From Acidobacteriota bacterium (GTDB lineage: Bacteria; Acidobacteriota; Vicinamibacteria; Vicinamibacterales; UBA2999): a stretch of DNA of 64,000 bases. The first letter of the stretch is position 1, and each line of letters begins with the position of its first letter. Both the position numbers and the translations under genes were made by a program. Positions 34,315 to 42,835 of this stretch are shown one piece after another. The notes below the pieces were generated by a model. The model was not told where the DNA came from, searched no databases, and was given only the letters and a program-made list of their open reading frames with translations. The stretch covers positions 310,001-374,000 of the forward strand of contig JAUYQQ010000022.1 in the NCBI GenBank assembly GCA_030697165.1, given 5' to 3'.

Positions 34315-35826
34315 ATGAAGGTAATGAAGTTCGGCGGGACGTCGGTGGCCGATCGGGCCGCGATCGAACGCCTGATCGCGCTGGTGCGGGCCGAGCGGCA
34401 GGCCGAGGCGCAGACCGAGGGCGGTGATGCGCGCGGGCCGGTGGTGGTGGTGTCGGCCCTGTCGGGCGTCACCGATCGCCTGCTCGGCGTCGCGGCGCTG
34501 GCGCGCGAAGGGGATGTCGAAGGCGCGCGCACGAGCCTGCAGGACCTGCGGAAGCGTCACCTCACGGTGTCGGAGGTCATTACCGACGAGACGTTGCGCG
34601 CGCCGGTGGTGGCGGCCCTCAACCGTGAATTCGATGAACTGGAGCGCGTCGTTTCGGCGCTGGCCGTGTTGCAGGAAGTCTCGCCGCGTTGGCTCGATAC
34701 CCTCGCCGCCACCGGCGAGGTGCTGAGCAGCCAGATCGTGGCCGCCGCCTTGACTGCCCACAAACTGCAGGGCGCCTGGGTGGATGCGCGACTGGCCGTC
34801 GTCACCGACGGGGAGCACACCGCGGCGGCGCCGTTGTTCCAGGAGACCACCGCGGCGCTGATGACGTACGCCGACCCGCCCCTGGCGGCCGGCCGCATTC
34901 CGGTGCTCGGCGGCTTCGTCGGCGCTACTGCCGGCGGCGTGACCACCACGCTCGGCCGCGGCGGCTCGGACTTCTCGGCCGCGATCGTCGGCGCGTGCCT
35001 CGGCGCCGACGAAATCCAGATCTGGACCGACGTGGACGGCATGCTGACGGCGGACCCGCGCCTCGTGAAGTCGCCGCAGGTGGTGCCACACCTCTCGTTT
35101 GCCGAAGCCTCGGAGCTCGCCTATTTTGGCGCCAAGGTGCTGCACCCGGCGACCATCCAACCCGCGGTCGCCCGCAATATCCCGGTGCGCATTCTCAACT
35201 CGCAGCGCGCGCAGGCCCGCGGCACGCTGATCACCGCGGCACGGCCCAAGAGCGATCGGCCGCTGACGGCGGTGGCCTCGAAGAAGGGCGTGACCGTCGT
35301 GGACATCACCTCGACGCGCATGCTGATGGCGCACGGCTTCCTGCGCCGCCTGTTCGAGGTGTTCGAGCGCCACAAGACACCGGTGGATGTGGTGACGACC
35401 TCCGAGGTCAGCGTGTCGGTGACCATCGACGATGCGCGGCGGCTGCCGGCGATCATCGAAGGCCTGTCGGGGTTTGCCGAGGTCGAGCGCCAGGACGACA
35501 TGGCCATCATCTGCGTGGTGGGCGACGGCCTGCACGACGACCCGACGCTGGCGTCGCAGGTGCTGGGCTCGGTCGGCGACGTGCCGCTGCGCATGGTGTC
35601 GCAGGCGGCGTCGCGGCGGAACATCACGTTCGTGATCAGCGAAGCGGAACTGCCAGTGGCGCTGTGCCGTCTGCACGACCGTTTCTTCGGTGAGGCTCAC
35701 ATGGTCCGGCTAAAGCCGGACGCCACATCTGAGCCGGACGGTCTGGCTAAAGCCGGACGCCACATCATGAAGCCGGACGGCACAACGAGGCCGGACGCCA
35801 CATCCAAGCCGGACGCCACATCATGA
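34315..35826 (+). CDS. lysC: Aspartate kinase with repeat-encoded C-terminal tail
   Basis: The 503-aa product phosphorylates aspartate. Kinase domain: MKVMKFGGTSVAD, VVVSALSGVTDRLL, GGFVGAT..GVTTTLGRGGSDFSA, TDVDGMLTADPR, EASELAYFGAKVLHP. Regulatory ACT pair at about 320-455 (VTVVDITSTRMLMAHGFLRRLFEVFERHKTPVDVVTTSEVSVSV). The normal end is near residue 462. The last 41 residues ([12 protein letters not shown]...KPDATS) come from a hairpin repeat array and look non-functional. The stop overlaps dapB (ATGA). Confidence 0.93.
   Translation: MKVMKFGGTSVADRAAIERLIALVRAERQAEAQTEGGDARGPVVVVSALSGVTDRLLGVAALAREGDVEGARTSLQDLRKRHLTVSEVITDETLRAPVVAALNREFDELERVVSALAVLQEVSPRWLDTLAATGEVLSSQIVAAALTAHKLQGAWVDARLAVVTDGEHTAAAPLFQETTAALMTYADPPLAAGRIPVLGGFVGATAGGVTTTLGRGGSDFSAAIVGACLGADEIQIWTDVDGMLTADPRLVKSPQVVPHLSFAEASELAYFGAKVLHPATIQPAVARNIPVRILNSQRAQARGTLITAARPKSDRPLTAVASKKGVTVVDITSTRMLMAHGFLRRLFEVFERHKTPVDVVTTSEVSVSVTIDDARRLPAIIEGLSGFAEVERQDDMAIICVVGDGLHDDPTLASQVLGSVGDVPLRMVSQAASRRNITFVISEAELPVALCRLHDRFFGEAHMVRLKPDATSEPDGLAKAGRHIMKPDGTTRPDATSKPDATS
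35701..35822. repeat. Array of hairpin repeat units at the lysC 3' end
   Basis: At least four complete or partial GGTCCGGCTAAAGCCGGACG-type units and AGCCGGACGCCACAT fragments are stacked here. They are read through as the lysC tail and end at the dapB start. Confidence 0.85.
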
Positions 35827-36536
35827 GGATCCTGCTGCTGGGGCACGGGCGGATGGGGCAGTTGGTGGAGTCGTTGGCGCCTTCTTACGGTGCCACCATT
35901 GCCGGCATCATCGACGAGCGATCCGGCGAGCGCGCCATTGCCAACGGCGACTTCGGCCACGTGGACGTGGCCATCGACTTCACGCTGGCCGATGCGGTGG
36001 TGAAGAACCTGCCGCAACTGGCGGTTCGCAAGATCAGCGTGGTGATTGGCACCACCGGCTGGCACGCGCACGAGGCCGCCATGCGCGAGGTCGCCGCCGC
36101 GGCCGGCATTGGGGTGCTGGCGGCATCGAACTTCTCGATCGGCATGAACGTGTTTCAGCTGGCGGTCGAAGAGGCCAGCCGCCACTTCGCGAAGCAGGCC
36201 GAGTTTGGCGCGTGGATTCACGAGTCACACCACGTGATGAAGAAGGACGCGCCGTCGGGCACCGCGCTCACGCTGAAGGCGGGCATGGCCGGCGCCGGTT
36301 ACGACCGCCCGATCGATGTCTCGTCCACCCGCGTGGGATCCGTTCCCGGCACTCATACCATTGGTTTCGACGGCCCATCGGAAACCATCGAGCTCACGCA
36401 CACGGTTCGTGACCGGGCGGTGTTTGCCCGCGGCGCCCTCACGGCGGCCGCCTGGCTGGTGGGCAAGCCGGGTTGGTTTTCAATTCGCGACATGTTGAGC
36501 GAGTCTTCACAGGAGACCAAGAGATCAGGAGAATAG
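35823..36536 (+). CDS. dapB: 4-hydroxy-tetrahydrodipicolinate reductase
   Basis: The 237-aa product has the dinucleotide loop LLLGHGRMGQLV, VDVAIDFT, IGTTGW, ASNFSIGMNVF and the substrate/catalytic motif ESHHVMKKDAPSGTAL (His-His and Lys). It closes with IGFDGPSETIELTHT and RDRAVFARGAL. It is slightly shorter than E. coli DapB, as in related short forms. It overlaps lysC by four bases. Confidence 0.94.
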   Translation: MRILLLGHGRMGQLVESLAPSYGATIAGIIDERSGERAIANGDFGHVDVAIDFTLADAVVKNLPQLAVRKISVVIGTTGWHAHEAAMREVAAAAGIGVLAASNFSIGMNVFQLAVEEASRHFAKQAEFGAWIHESHHVMKKDAPSGTALTLKAGMAGAGYDRPIDVSSTRVGSVPGTHTIGFDGPSETIELTHTVRDRAVFARGALTAAAWLVGKPGWFSIRDMLSESSQETKRSGE

Positions 36537-36561
36537 TTTTTCTCATGATCTCCCGATCTCC
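36521..36561. repeat. Inverted GAGATCAGGAGA repeat between dapB and dapA
   Basis: GAGATCAGGAGA (36521-36532) and TCTCCCGATCTC (36550-36561) form an 11-of-12 bp stem around a TTTTTCTCATGA loop. It spans the dapB stop and uses the same GATCTCC unit as the asd promoter repeat. Confidence 0.65.
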
Positions 36562-36588
36562 TGTTTGTCATTCGAGACGAGGAGCAGT

Positions 36589-37473
36589 ATGAGGACGCAG
36601 TTTACGGGGGTTGGGACCGCACTCGTCACGCCCTTCACGAAGAGCGGCGCGGTTGATGAGCCGGCGGTCAAGCGGCTGGCGCGCCGGCAGATCGACGCGG
36701 GCGTTCACTTCCTGGTGCCCTGCGGCACGACCGGCGAGACGCCGACCTTGTCGGGCGCCGAGCGCCGTCGCGTGGTCGAACTGGTGCTCGAAGCCGCCAA
36801 CGGGCAGGTGCCCGTGATGGCCGGCGCCGGCGACAACGACACCAGGGCCGCCGTCGCACTGTCGAAAGAAATGCACGCCATTGGCGTGCAGGGCCTGCTG
36901 CAGGTGACGCCCTGGTACAACAAGCCGACGCCCGAGGGGCTGTTCGCGCACTTCTCGGCCGTCGCCGAGGCGACACCGTTGCCGGTGATGCTCTATAACG
37001 TCCCGGGCCGTACCGGCTGCAACATCGACGCGGCCACGCTCACGCGGCTGGCGACCATCCCCAGCGTGATCGGCGTCAAGGAGGCTTCCGGCAACATCAC
37101 GCAGATGATCGAGATCTGCCGCGCTGTTCCCGAGACGTTCCTCGTGCTGTCGGGCGACGATGCGATGACGCTGCCGTTGATGGCGATTGGCGGGCGGGGA
37201 TTGATCTCGGTGGCGTCGAATGCGCTGCCCGCAGAAATGGCGCAGCTCGTCGAGGCCGCCGAGCGTGGCGACTACGCCACCGCGCGCCAGCTGCATCAGC
37301 GGCTGGTGCCGATCATGCTGGGCAACTTCATCGAGTCGAACCCCGGTCCGGTGAAGTACGCCATGGCGGTCATGGGTCTGTTGGAAGAGAGTTACCGGCT
37401 GCCGATGGTGTCGCCGCGCCAGGCGTCGAAAGACAAGATGAACGGCTGGCTCAAGGAGTTGGGCTCGCTGTGA
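36589..37473 (+). CDS. dapA: 4-hydroxy-tetrahydrodipicolinate synthase
   Basis: The 294-aa product starts at ATG 36589 with a strong GACGAGGAG site. TIM-barrel aldolase: GVGTALVTPFTKSGAVDE, PCGTTGETPTLS (Thr pair), VTPWYNKPTPEGLFAHF (triad Tyr), LYNVPGRTGCNI (catalytic Tyr), VIGVKEASGNI with the Schiff-base Lys. Condenses pyruvate with aspartate semialdehyde. The stop overlaps the dapD start (GTGA). Confidence 0.96.
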   Translation: MRTQFTGVGTALVTPFTKSGAVDEPAVKRLARRQIDAGVHFLVPCGTTGETPTLSGAERRRVVELVLEAANGQVPVMAGAGDNDTRAAVALSKEMHAIGVQGLLQVTPWYNKPTPEGLFAHFSAVAEATPLPVMLYNVPGRTGCNIDAATLTRLATIPSVIGVKEASGNITQMIEICRAVPETFLVLSGDDAMTLPLMAIGGRGLISVASNALPAEMAQLVEAAERGDYATARQLHQRLVPIMLGNFIESNPGPVKYAMAVMGLLEESYRLPMVSPRQASKDKMNGWLKELGSL

Positions 37474-38303
37474 CGCTTCAAGAAAATATTGAATCGCTGG
37501 TGGCGGCGGGCACCGGCGCCAACAAAGCGGCCGCTCGCGCCGCGTTCGACGAACTGAAGGCCGGGCTCGAGGCCGGCACCATTCGCTCGGCGCAGCCCGA
37601 CCTCTCGATGCCCAGCGGGTGGCGCGTCAACACGTGGGTGAAGCAGGGCATTCTGCTCGGCTTCCGCTTCGGCGACATCGTGGACATGTCGGCCGGCCTG
37701 CCGTTCTTCGACAAGGACACCCAGACGTTGCAGAGTCCAGGGGTGGCGGCCGGGATCCGGATCGTGCCGGGTGGCTCGGCCATTCGCGGCGGGGCGTTCG
37801 TGGCCCGCGGCGTGATCTGCATGCCGCCCATGTATATCAACATCGGCGCGTACGTCGGCGAAAGCTCACTGGTCGATTCACATGCGCTGGTGGGTTCATG
37901 CGCCCAAATTGGCGCGCGGGTTCACATCAGCGCCGCCGCACAGATTGGCGGCGTGCTCGAACCGGTCGGCGCGCTGCCGGTGATTGTCGAAGACGATGTG
38001 CTGGTGGGTGGCAACACCGGCATTTACGAAGGCGCGGTCATCAAGCAGCGGGCCGTGATTGCCGCGGGCACCGTGCTGACCGGTTCGACGCCGGTCTACG
38101 ACCTGGTCAACAGCGTGATCATCAAGCCGGCCGCCGGGCAGCCACTGGTCATTCCCGAGGGCGCGGTGGTCGTGCCAGGGGCGCGCGCGGTGACCCACGG
38201 CGCGGGCAAGGACTGGGGCCTGTCGCTCGCCACGCCCGTGATCGTCAAGTACCGCGACGACAAGACCGACGCCAGAACGGAACTCGAACAGTGGATCCGG
38301 TGA
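37470..38303 (+). CDS. dapD: Tetrahydrodipicolinate N-succinyltransferase
   Basis: The 277-aa product starts at GTG 37470. It has a helical N-terminus then a left-handed beta-helix of hexapeptide repeats (IRIVPGGSAIRGGAFVARGVICMPPMYINIGAYVGESSLVDSHALVGSCAQIGARVHISAAAQIGGVL, cited in part). It carries the DapD-specific SWRVNTWVKQGILLGFR-like segment (SGWRVNTWVKQGILLGFRFGD). Produces N-succinyl-2-amino-6-ketopimelate; implies the succinylase branch and so a DapE desuccinylase, likely the next gene. Confidence 0.94.
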   Translation: MTLQENIESLVAAGTGANKAAARAAFDELKAGLEAGTIRSAQPDLSMPSGWRVNTWVKQGILLGFRFGDIVDMSAGLPFFDKDTQTLQSPGVAAGIRIVPGGSAIRGGAFVARGVICMPPMYINIGAYVGESSLVDSHALVGSCAQIGARVHISAAAQIGGVLEPVGALPVIVEDDVLVGGNTGIYEGAVIKQRAVIAAGTVLTGSTPVYDLVNSVIIKPAAGQPLVIPEGAVVVPGARAVTHGAGKDWGLSLATPVIVKYRDDKTDARTELEQWIR

Positions 38304-39445
38304 ATCAGGGATCAGGGATCGGGGATCAGGGATCAGGGATCGGGGATCAGGGATCAGGGATCAGGGATCAGGGATCAGGGATCGGGGATCAGGGTCCGGT
38401 GGATGTTGTGGGCCTTGCCCGGCAATTGATCGACATCGAATCGACCACTGGGAACGAAGGTGAAGTCGCAGCATGGCTGGCGTCGTTTCTGCGCGGCCGC
38501 GGCTATTCAGTCCTGGAACAGCCGCTGGCCCCGATCCCTGATCCCCGATCCCCGGTCCCTGCGAAGCCTCGCACCAACGTGATCGCCGCGGTCGGCGAAC
38601 CCGAAGTGGTGTTCTCCACGCACTTCGATTGCGTGCCGCCCTTCTTCCCCAGCCGCATTGAAGGCGGACTGCTGTACGGGCGCGGGGCGTGCGATGCCAA
38701 GGGCATTCTCGCCGCGCAGGTGGCGGCCGCCGAGCGGCTGCGCGCGGCCGGCGAAACCCGCATTGGCCTGGTGTTCGTGGCCGGCGAAGAGCGGGGCAGC
38801 GACGGCGCCAAGGCCGCCAACAAGATCGCGTCGAAGTCGCGGTATCTGATCAACGGCGAGCCCACCGACCTGCGCCTGGGCGCGGCCACCCGCGGCGTGT
38901 TCCGCGTGCGCCTCACCGCCGCCGGCAAGGCGGCCCACTCCGGCTATCCCGAGCTTGGCGAGTCGGCGATCGAGAAACTGATGGATTGCCTCATGGCGTT
39001 GCGGACGGCTGACTGGCCTGCGGATCCGCTCATGGGCCAGACGCACTACACGGTAGGGCTGATCAACGGCGGCGTCGCGCCGAACGTGATTCCCCCGAAC
39101 GCTGAGGCTGAAGTGTTTTTTCGCACCGTCGGCGAGCACGATGCGTTGAGGGCGACGCTGGCGGCCACGCTGCAGGGGCGCGTGAGCGTTGAGGAGATCC
39201 TGGAACTGCCGGCCGTTCGCATGCACACCATTTCCGGGTTCGAAACGGCGGTGTTTTCCTACTTCAGCGATGCGCCCTACCTGTCGAACTGGGGCACGCC
39301 GCTGCTGTTTGGTCCCGGATCCATTCACGTCGCCCACACCGATCACGAGCACGTGGCGATCGCGGAGCTGGATCGCGCGGTGGCGATCTACGCGCAGCTG
39401 GCGACGACGCTGCTGGCGAGCGCATCGACCAGCCGCACTTCGTAG
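38300..39445 (+). CDS. dapE: M20 deacylase, probable succinyl-diaminopimelate desuccinylase (DapE/ArgE-like)
   Basis: It is 381 aa from GTG 38300, which overlaps the dapD stop; GTG 38399 (348 aa) lies after the tandem repeats and may be the ancestral start. With the first start residues 2-33 are GSGIGDQ repeats. Catalytic motifs: STHFDCVPPF (His, Asp), GRGACDAKG, AGEERGSDG, and C-terminal His in HTDHEHVAIAEL. A second, inverted repeat tract encodes PIPDPRSPVPAK at about 78-90. Position after dapD supports DapE activity; motif wording is also compatible with acetylornithine deacetylase-type enzymes. The 3' end overlaps the convergent HD-GYP gene by 58 bases. Confidence 0.8.
   Translation: MNQGSGIGDQGSGIGDQGSGIRDQGSGIGDQGPVDVVGLARQLIDIESTTGNEGEVAAWLASFLRGRGYSVLEQPLAPIPDPRSPVPAKPRTNVIAAVGEPEVVFSTHFDCVPPFFPSRIEGGLLYGRGACDAKGILAAQVAAAERLRAAGETRIGLVFVAGEERGSDGAKAANKIASKSRYLINGEPTDLRLGAATRGVFRVRLTAAGKAAHSGYPELGESAIEKLMDCLMALRTADWPADPLMGQTHYTVGLINGGVAPNVIPPNAEAEVFFRTVGEHDALRATLAATLQGRVSVEEILELPAVRMHTISGFETAVFSYFSDAPYLSNWGTPLLFGPGSIHVAHTDHEHVAIAELDRAVAIYAQLATTLLASASTSRTS
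38305..38396. repeat. GGGATCA tandem repeat, long array at the dapE-like start
   Basis: About thirteen 7-bp units (GGGATCA with GGGATCG variants) lie between two candidate GTG starts. The array is translated without stops in the annotated frame. Unit length is not a multiple of three, so gain or loss of one unit would shift the frame from GTG 38300. Confidence 0.9.
38531..38560. repeat. Inverted GGGATCA tract inside the dapE-like gene
   Basis: CCGATCCCTGATCCCCGATC continues to CCCCGGTCCCT. It is the reverse complement of the 38305-38396 unit and encodes IPDPRSPVP in a surface loop before the HFD metal motif. Confidence 0.8.
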
Positions 39446-40479
39446 TGGCGGCCGGCGTGCTCGCGCAGCACCGCCATGGCCACTTCGGCGCTCCGGGCCT
39501 TGCGATACGGGCGATTGTTGGTGATGGCATCGAAGGCGTCAGCCACCGCGACAATGCGGCCGGCGATCGGAATGTCCGTCCCGCTCAGCCCGCTCGGGTA
39601 GCCGCTGCCGTCCCATTTTTCGTGATGTGAGATCGCAATCGTTTCGGCCAGCTGCAACAGCGGGCTGTGACTCTTGCCCAAGATGCGGGCGCCAATGGTG
39701 GAGTGCGTGTGCATGACCCGCAGTTCGCCGTCGGTGAGCGGTCCCGCCTTGCGCAGCAGCGCGTCGGGAATCCCGATCTTGCCGATGTCGTGCAGCGCCG
39801 CGGCGCGCCGCAACAGCCCGGCTTCTTCGGGCGTCGTGCCGATGCGCAGCGCAATCTGCGCCGACAAGTCGCCGACCCGGAGATTGTGCGAGTTGGTCTG
39901 ATCGTCGCGGTACTCGGCGGCCAGGGCGAGGCGCTCGATCATCTCGACCCGCGTGAACTCGAGCTCGCGATGGGTGCCCCGGACCGAATCGAGCAGCGCC
40001 CGGTTCTGCTGGCGCAGGTCCTGGAACAGCAGCCGGCTTTCAAGCAGGTTTCGGACCCGCAGCAGCACCTCGACCAGGTCGAACGGCTTGGTGACGAAGT
40101 CTTTGGCGCCGTGGGTCAGCGCCTGCTGGCGGGCATCCCGCGAGCCGTCGCCCGTGATCACCAGCACGGGCAGGCGCTCCTGGTTGATGAGGGGAGCCAG
40201 CTGCTCGAGCACCCAGAACCCGTCGCGATCGGGCATGTGCAGGTCGGTAATCACCAGGTCGGGCGGCGAACTGGTCAACAGGCCTGGCAGGGCGCTCGGG
40301 TCGGTGATGCCCGTGACCGACTGGAATCCGGATCGTCCGAGCATTCGCTGCAGCAGCTCAACATTCGTCAGCTCATCGTCGATGACGACGATGTGCGCGG
40401 CAAGGCTGAGCAGGGTGATTCTCTCGGGTTCGCCGAATAGTTCGGTTTCGCCGTGATCGGCCGGGGGAAAGTGAATCAT
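39388..40479 (-). CDS. Response regulator with HD-GYP phosphodiesterase output (RpfG type)
   Basis: The 363-aa product starts at ATG 40479. Receiver domain (about 25-140): VVIDDELTN, phosphoacceptor in LVITDLHMPDRDG, VTKP. HD-GYP domain (about 180-345): RAAALHDIGKIGIPDALL, H-HSTIGARIL, ISHHEKWDGSGYPSGLSGTDIPIAGRIVAVADAFDAIT. The metal-binding HD and GYP residues are intact, predicting hydrolysis of cyclic di-GMP. The C-terminus overlaps the convergent dapE-like gene. No kinase is adjacent. Confidence 0.92.
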   Translation of the reverse strand: MIHFPPADHGETELFGEPERITLLSLAAHIVVIDDELTNVELLQRMLGRSGFQSVTGITDPSALPGLLTSSPPDLVITDLHMPDRDGFWVLEQLAPLINQERLPVLVITGDGSRDARQQALTHGAKDFVTKPFDLVEVLLRVRNLLESRLLFQDLRQQNRALLDSVRGTHRELEFTRVEMIERLALAAEYRDDQTNSHNLRVGDLSAQIALRIGTTPEEAGLLRRAAALHDIGKIGIPDALLRKAGPLTDGELRVMHTHSTIGARILGKSHSPLLQLAETIAISHHEKWDGSGYPSGLSGTDIPIAGRIVAVADAFDAITNNRPYRKARSAEVAMAVLREHAGRHYEVRLVDALASSVVASCA

Positions 40480-40625
40480 GGCTATCCCTGATATAGCAAG
40501 ATGCGGGCCGTCGTCGCGGGGGATGTCAGATGCCATGAGCGCAACGACTTACCAGACGCCTCGCCGGTGGGCATGGTCGTGCCGTGAGGGCTGCACACTC
40601 TGCACGTGTAGGTGTTACACTGAGG

Positions 40626-40731
40626 GTTCGGCCCGGAACCTCGGCAATCTCAGGGCGGCGAATCGCGTCAGGGCCGGAAGGCAGCAGCGCTAAGTCGTTT
40701 CCGTGATGTGTTGAGGACCTCCGGGCCGAGT
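40626..40731 (+). ncRNA. ffs: Bacterial small SRP RNA (4.5S)
   Basis: A terminal stem TCGGCCCGGA (40628-40637) pairs perfectly with TCCGGGCCGA (40720-40729). The apical domain contains the conserved GTCAGGGCCGGAAGGCAGCA (40667-40686), the GGAA tetraloop and symmetric loop bound by Ffh. A T-rich TTTCCCTT follows. Position just upstream of dnaX matches the classical ffs-dnaX-ybaB-recR order. Confidence 0.93.
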
Positions 40732-40742
40732 TTCCCTTCCAA

Positions 40743-42542
40743 ATGGCCTATCAAGTCCTAGCCCGCAAGTGGCGACCGCAAACGTTCGAGGATGTGCTCG
40801 GGCAGCAGGCGGTCACGCGCACCCTCAAGAACGCCCTCAAGAGCAAGCGGATCGCCCAGGCGTTCGTGTTGTCGGGGCCGCGCGGCTGCGGCAAGACGAC
40901 GACCGCGCGCATCCTGGCGCGGGCGCTCAGCTGCGTGAAGGGGCCGACGCCGGAACCGTGCGGCACGTGTGACGCGTGCATCGAGATTGCCGAGGGCCGC
41001 GACATCGACGTGCTCGAAATCGACGCCGCCACCCACACCGGTGTCGACAACGTCCGCGAAGTGATCGTCGAGGGCCTGGCCATTGCCCCGGTCCGCAACC
41101 GCTACAAGGTATTCATCATCGACGAGGTCCACATGTTGTCGGGCTCGTCGTTCAACGCGTTGCTGAAGTCGATCGAAGAGCCGCCGCCGCACGTCATCTT
41201 CATGATGGCGACGACCGAGCAGCACAAGATTCCCGACACCGTGCTGTCGCGATCGCAGGTTTACGAGTTCCGCACCATCTCGGCCAAGGTCGTGTCCGAC
41301 CGCCTGCGGATGATCGCGGGCGAAGAGCAGATCCAGATCCCCGAAGCCGGCCTGTTGCTGCTGGCCCGCGCGGGCGAAGGCAGCATGCGCGATTCGCTGA
41401 GCGCCTTCGACCAGGTGCGGGCCTTTGCCGGCGACGAGATCACGGTGGAAGACGTGGTCACCGTGCTCGGCCTGGTGGGCCGCGACCTGGTGTTTGACAT
41501 GCTCGAGGCGGTGGTCAGCGAGGATGCGCCGGCGGCGTTTGCCCTGGTCGAGCGCGCCATCGAGCGCGGCTACGACTTGCGCCTGCTGTGCCGCGAGCTG
41601 GCGCGCGCGACCCGCGACCTGCTGATCCTGTCGGTGGATCCGAAGCGCGCCTCCGATCCGGACGTGGCGGCGGATGCCGAGAAAGAACGCCTGTTGGCCA
41701 TGGCCGGCCAGTGGTCGCGCGAAGACCTGCTGCGCGCGTTCGACCTGCTGACCCGCACCGAGCAGGAAGTGCGCGTGTCGGATCAGCCCCGCTACAACCT
41801 CGAGATGGGGTTGCTGAGGTTGATGCATCTTCGCAAGCTCGTCCCGCTCGGGGAGTTACTCGGGCTCGCCGACAAGACACCTGCTCGGCCAATGGTGCCT
41901 AAAGTGCCTACGGTGCCTAATGTGCCTAAGGTGCCTAATGTGCCTAAGGTGTCCGCGGCCGGAGGCCGCTACGGCGAGACCTCGCCGAAGCTCGCCCCGC
42001 CTCCGAAGGCGAGCGAAGGCGGGCAAATGCCTGCCTCGGTTGCCGAACCGCCGGCCGCTGCGAGCGCACTCAAAGTCCAGAGCACCCCAGGCACCCCAGG
42101 CACCTTAGGCACCGATCCCGCCCTGAAAGATCGCTTTCTGGCGGAGGTCAAGACGCAAAAGAGTACGTTCTACAACCTTGTCGTAGCCTCCGCGTACGCG
42201 ATTGACGTCACCGCCGACCGCATCGTCTTTTCATTCCAACCGAACAAGAAGAACGCCAAGCTCCAGTGCGAGGATCAGAAGGCGTGGCTGGCGACGATTG
42301 CCGAGAAGGTAGCGGGACGTCCGACGCCCGTGACGGTGGTTACCGCCGCGGCGGATGCGGCCCCGGCGCTGGCGCCTGGCACCCTGGGTTCGCCGGTGGC
42401 CGCGCCGAAGGGCCTGTCCCCCGAAGCCTTGGCGAAGGGGGGCAACCAAGACGATTTGAAGGCCGAAGCGATGGCCAACTCCACGGTCCAGGCCGTGCTC
42501 GAGATTTTCCCCGTCGACAAGACGACGATCGAGGAACGATGA
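40743..42542 (+). CDS. dnaX: DNA polymerase III subunit gamma/tau
   Basis: The 599-aa clamp-loader subunit has AAA+ Walker A GPRGCGKTTTAR, zinc module CVKGPTPEPCGTCDAC, Walker B FIIDEVHML, sensor 1 MMATTEQHKIPDT and SRSQ, and domain III to about 365. A linker (about 375-455) is largely composed of tandem-repeat peptides (VPKVPTVPNVPKV and STPGTPGTLGT). A C-terminal tau-like domain (DRFLAEVKTQKSTFYNLVVASA...) follows. No obvious A-rich programmed frameshift site was seen. The stop overlaps ybaB. Confidence 0.94.
   Translation: MAYQVLARKWRPQTFEDVLGQQAVTRTLKNALKSKRIAQAFVLSGPRGCGKTTTARILARALSCVKGPTPEPCGTCDACIEIAEGRDIDVLEIDAATHTGVDNVREVIVEGLAIAPVRNRYKVFIIDEVHMLSGSSFNALLKSIEEPPPHVIFMMATTEQHKIPDTVLSRSQVYEFRTISAKVVSDRLRMIAGEEQIQIPEAGLLLLARAGEGSMRDSLSAFDQVRAFAGDEITVEDVVTVLGLVGRDLVFDMLEAVVSEDAPAAFALVERAIERGYDLRLLCRELARATRDLLILSVDPKRASDPDVAADAEKERLLAMAGQWSREDLLRAFDLLTRTEQEVRVSDQPRYNLEMGLLRLMHLRKLVPLGELLGLADKTPARPMVPKVPTVPNVPKVPNVPKVSAAGGRYGETSPKLAPPPKASEGGQMPASVAEPPAAASALKVQSTPGTPGTLGTDPALKDRFLAEVKTQKSTFYNLVVASAYAIDVTADRIVFSFQPNKKNAKLQCEDQKAWLATIAEKVAGRPTPVTVVTAAADAAPALAPGTLGSPVAAPKGLSPEALAKGGNQDDLKAEAMANSTVQAVLEIFPVDKTTIEER
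41894..42114. repeat. GTGCCTAA tandem repeats in the dnaX linker
   Basis: 9-bp units (GGTGCCTAA, AGTGCCTAC) occupy 41894-41950. Inverted units (AGGCACCCC, AGGCACCTT) occupy 42083-42114. Between them lies a short GCCTCCGAAGGCGAGCGAAG palindrome-like stretch. All are in frame. Confidence 0.8.
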
Positions 42543-42835
42543 ACATCCAGAACATGATGAAGCAGGCGCAGGAAATGCAGGAGCGCCTGCAGCAGGAAAT
42601 GTCACAGTTGAGCGTGCAGGCCACTGCCGGCGGCGGCATGGTCACCGTCACGGTGAACGGCCACAAGCACCTTCAGAAGATCGTGATCGACCCCGAGGTC
42701 GTCTCGAAAGACGATGTCGGCATGCTGCAGGACCTGATTGTCGCCGCGGTGAACGACGCCCACCGCAAGGTCGATGACGCCATGAAGAACAAGATGGGCG
42801 GCATGCTCGGCGGCATGGGCCTGCCCGGACTGTAA
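42539..42835 (+). CDS. ybaB: YbaB/EbfC nucleoid-associated protein
   Basis: The 98-aa product reads [24 protein letters not shown] (coiled-coil arm), then a beta sheet ([25 protein letters not shown]) and a helical C-terminus with Gly-Met tail. Dimeric DNA-binding protein often found between dnaX and recR. It overlaps dnaX by four bases and recR by one (TAATG). Confidence 0.95.
   Translation: MNIQNMMKQAQEMQERLQQEMSQLSVQATAGGGMVTVTVNGHKHLQKIVIDPEVVSKDDVGMLQDLIVAAVNDAHRKVDDAMKNKMGGMLGGMGLPGL

Noticed and set aside
38305-38396. Possible CRISPR array at the GGGATCA repeats
   Set aside because: Units are 7 bp head-to-tail with no unique spacers and no cas genes nearby; it is a simple tandem repeat.
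40743-42542. Programmed frameshift site producing a short gamma form of DnaX
   Set aside because: No A-rich slippery heptamer followed by a stop in the -1 frame was evident, so only full-length product is annotated.
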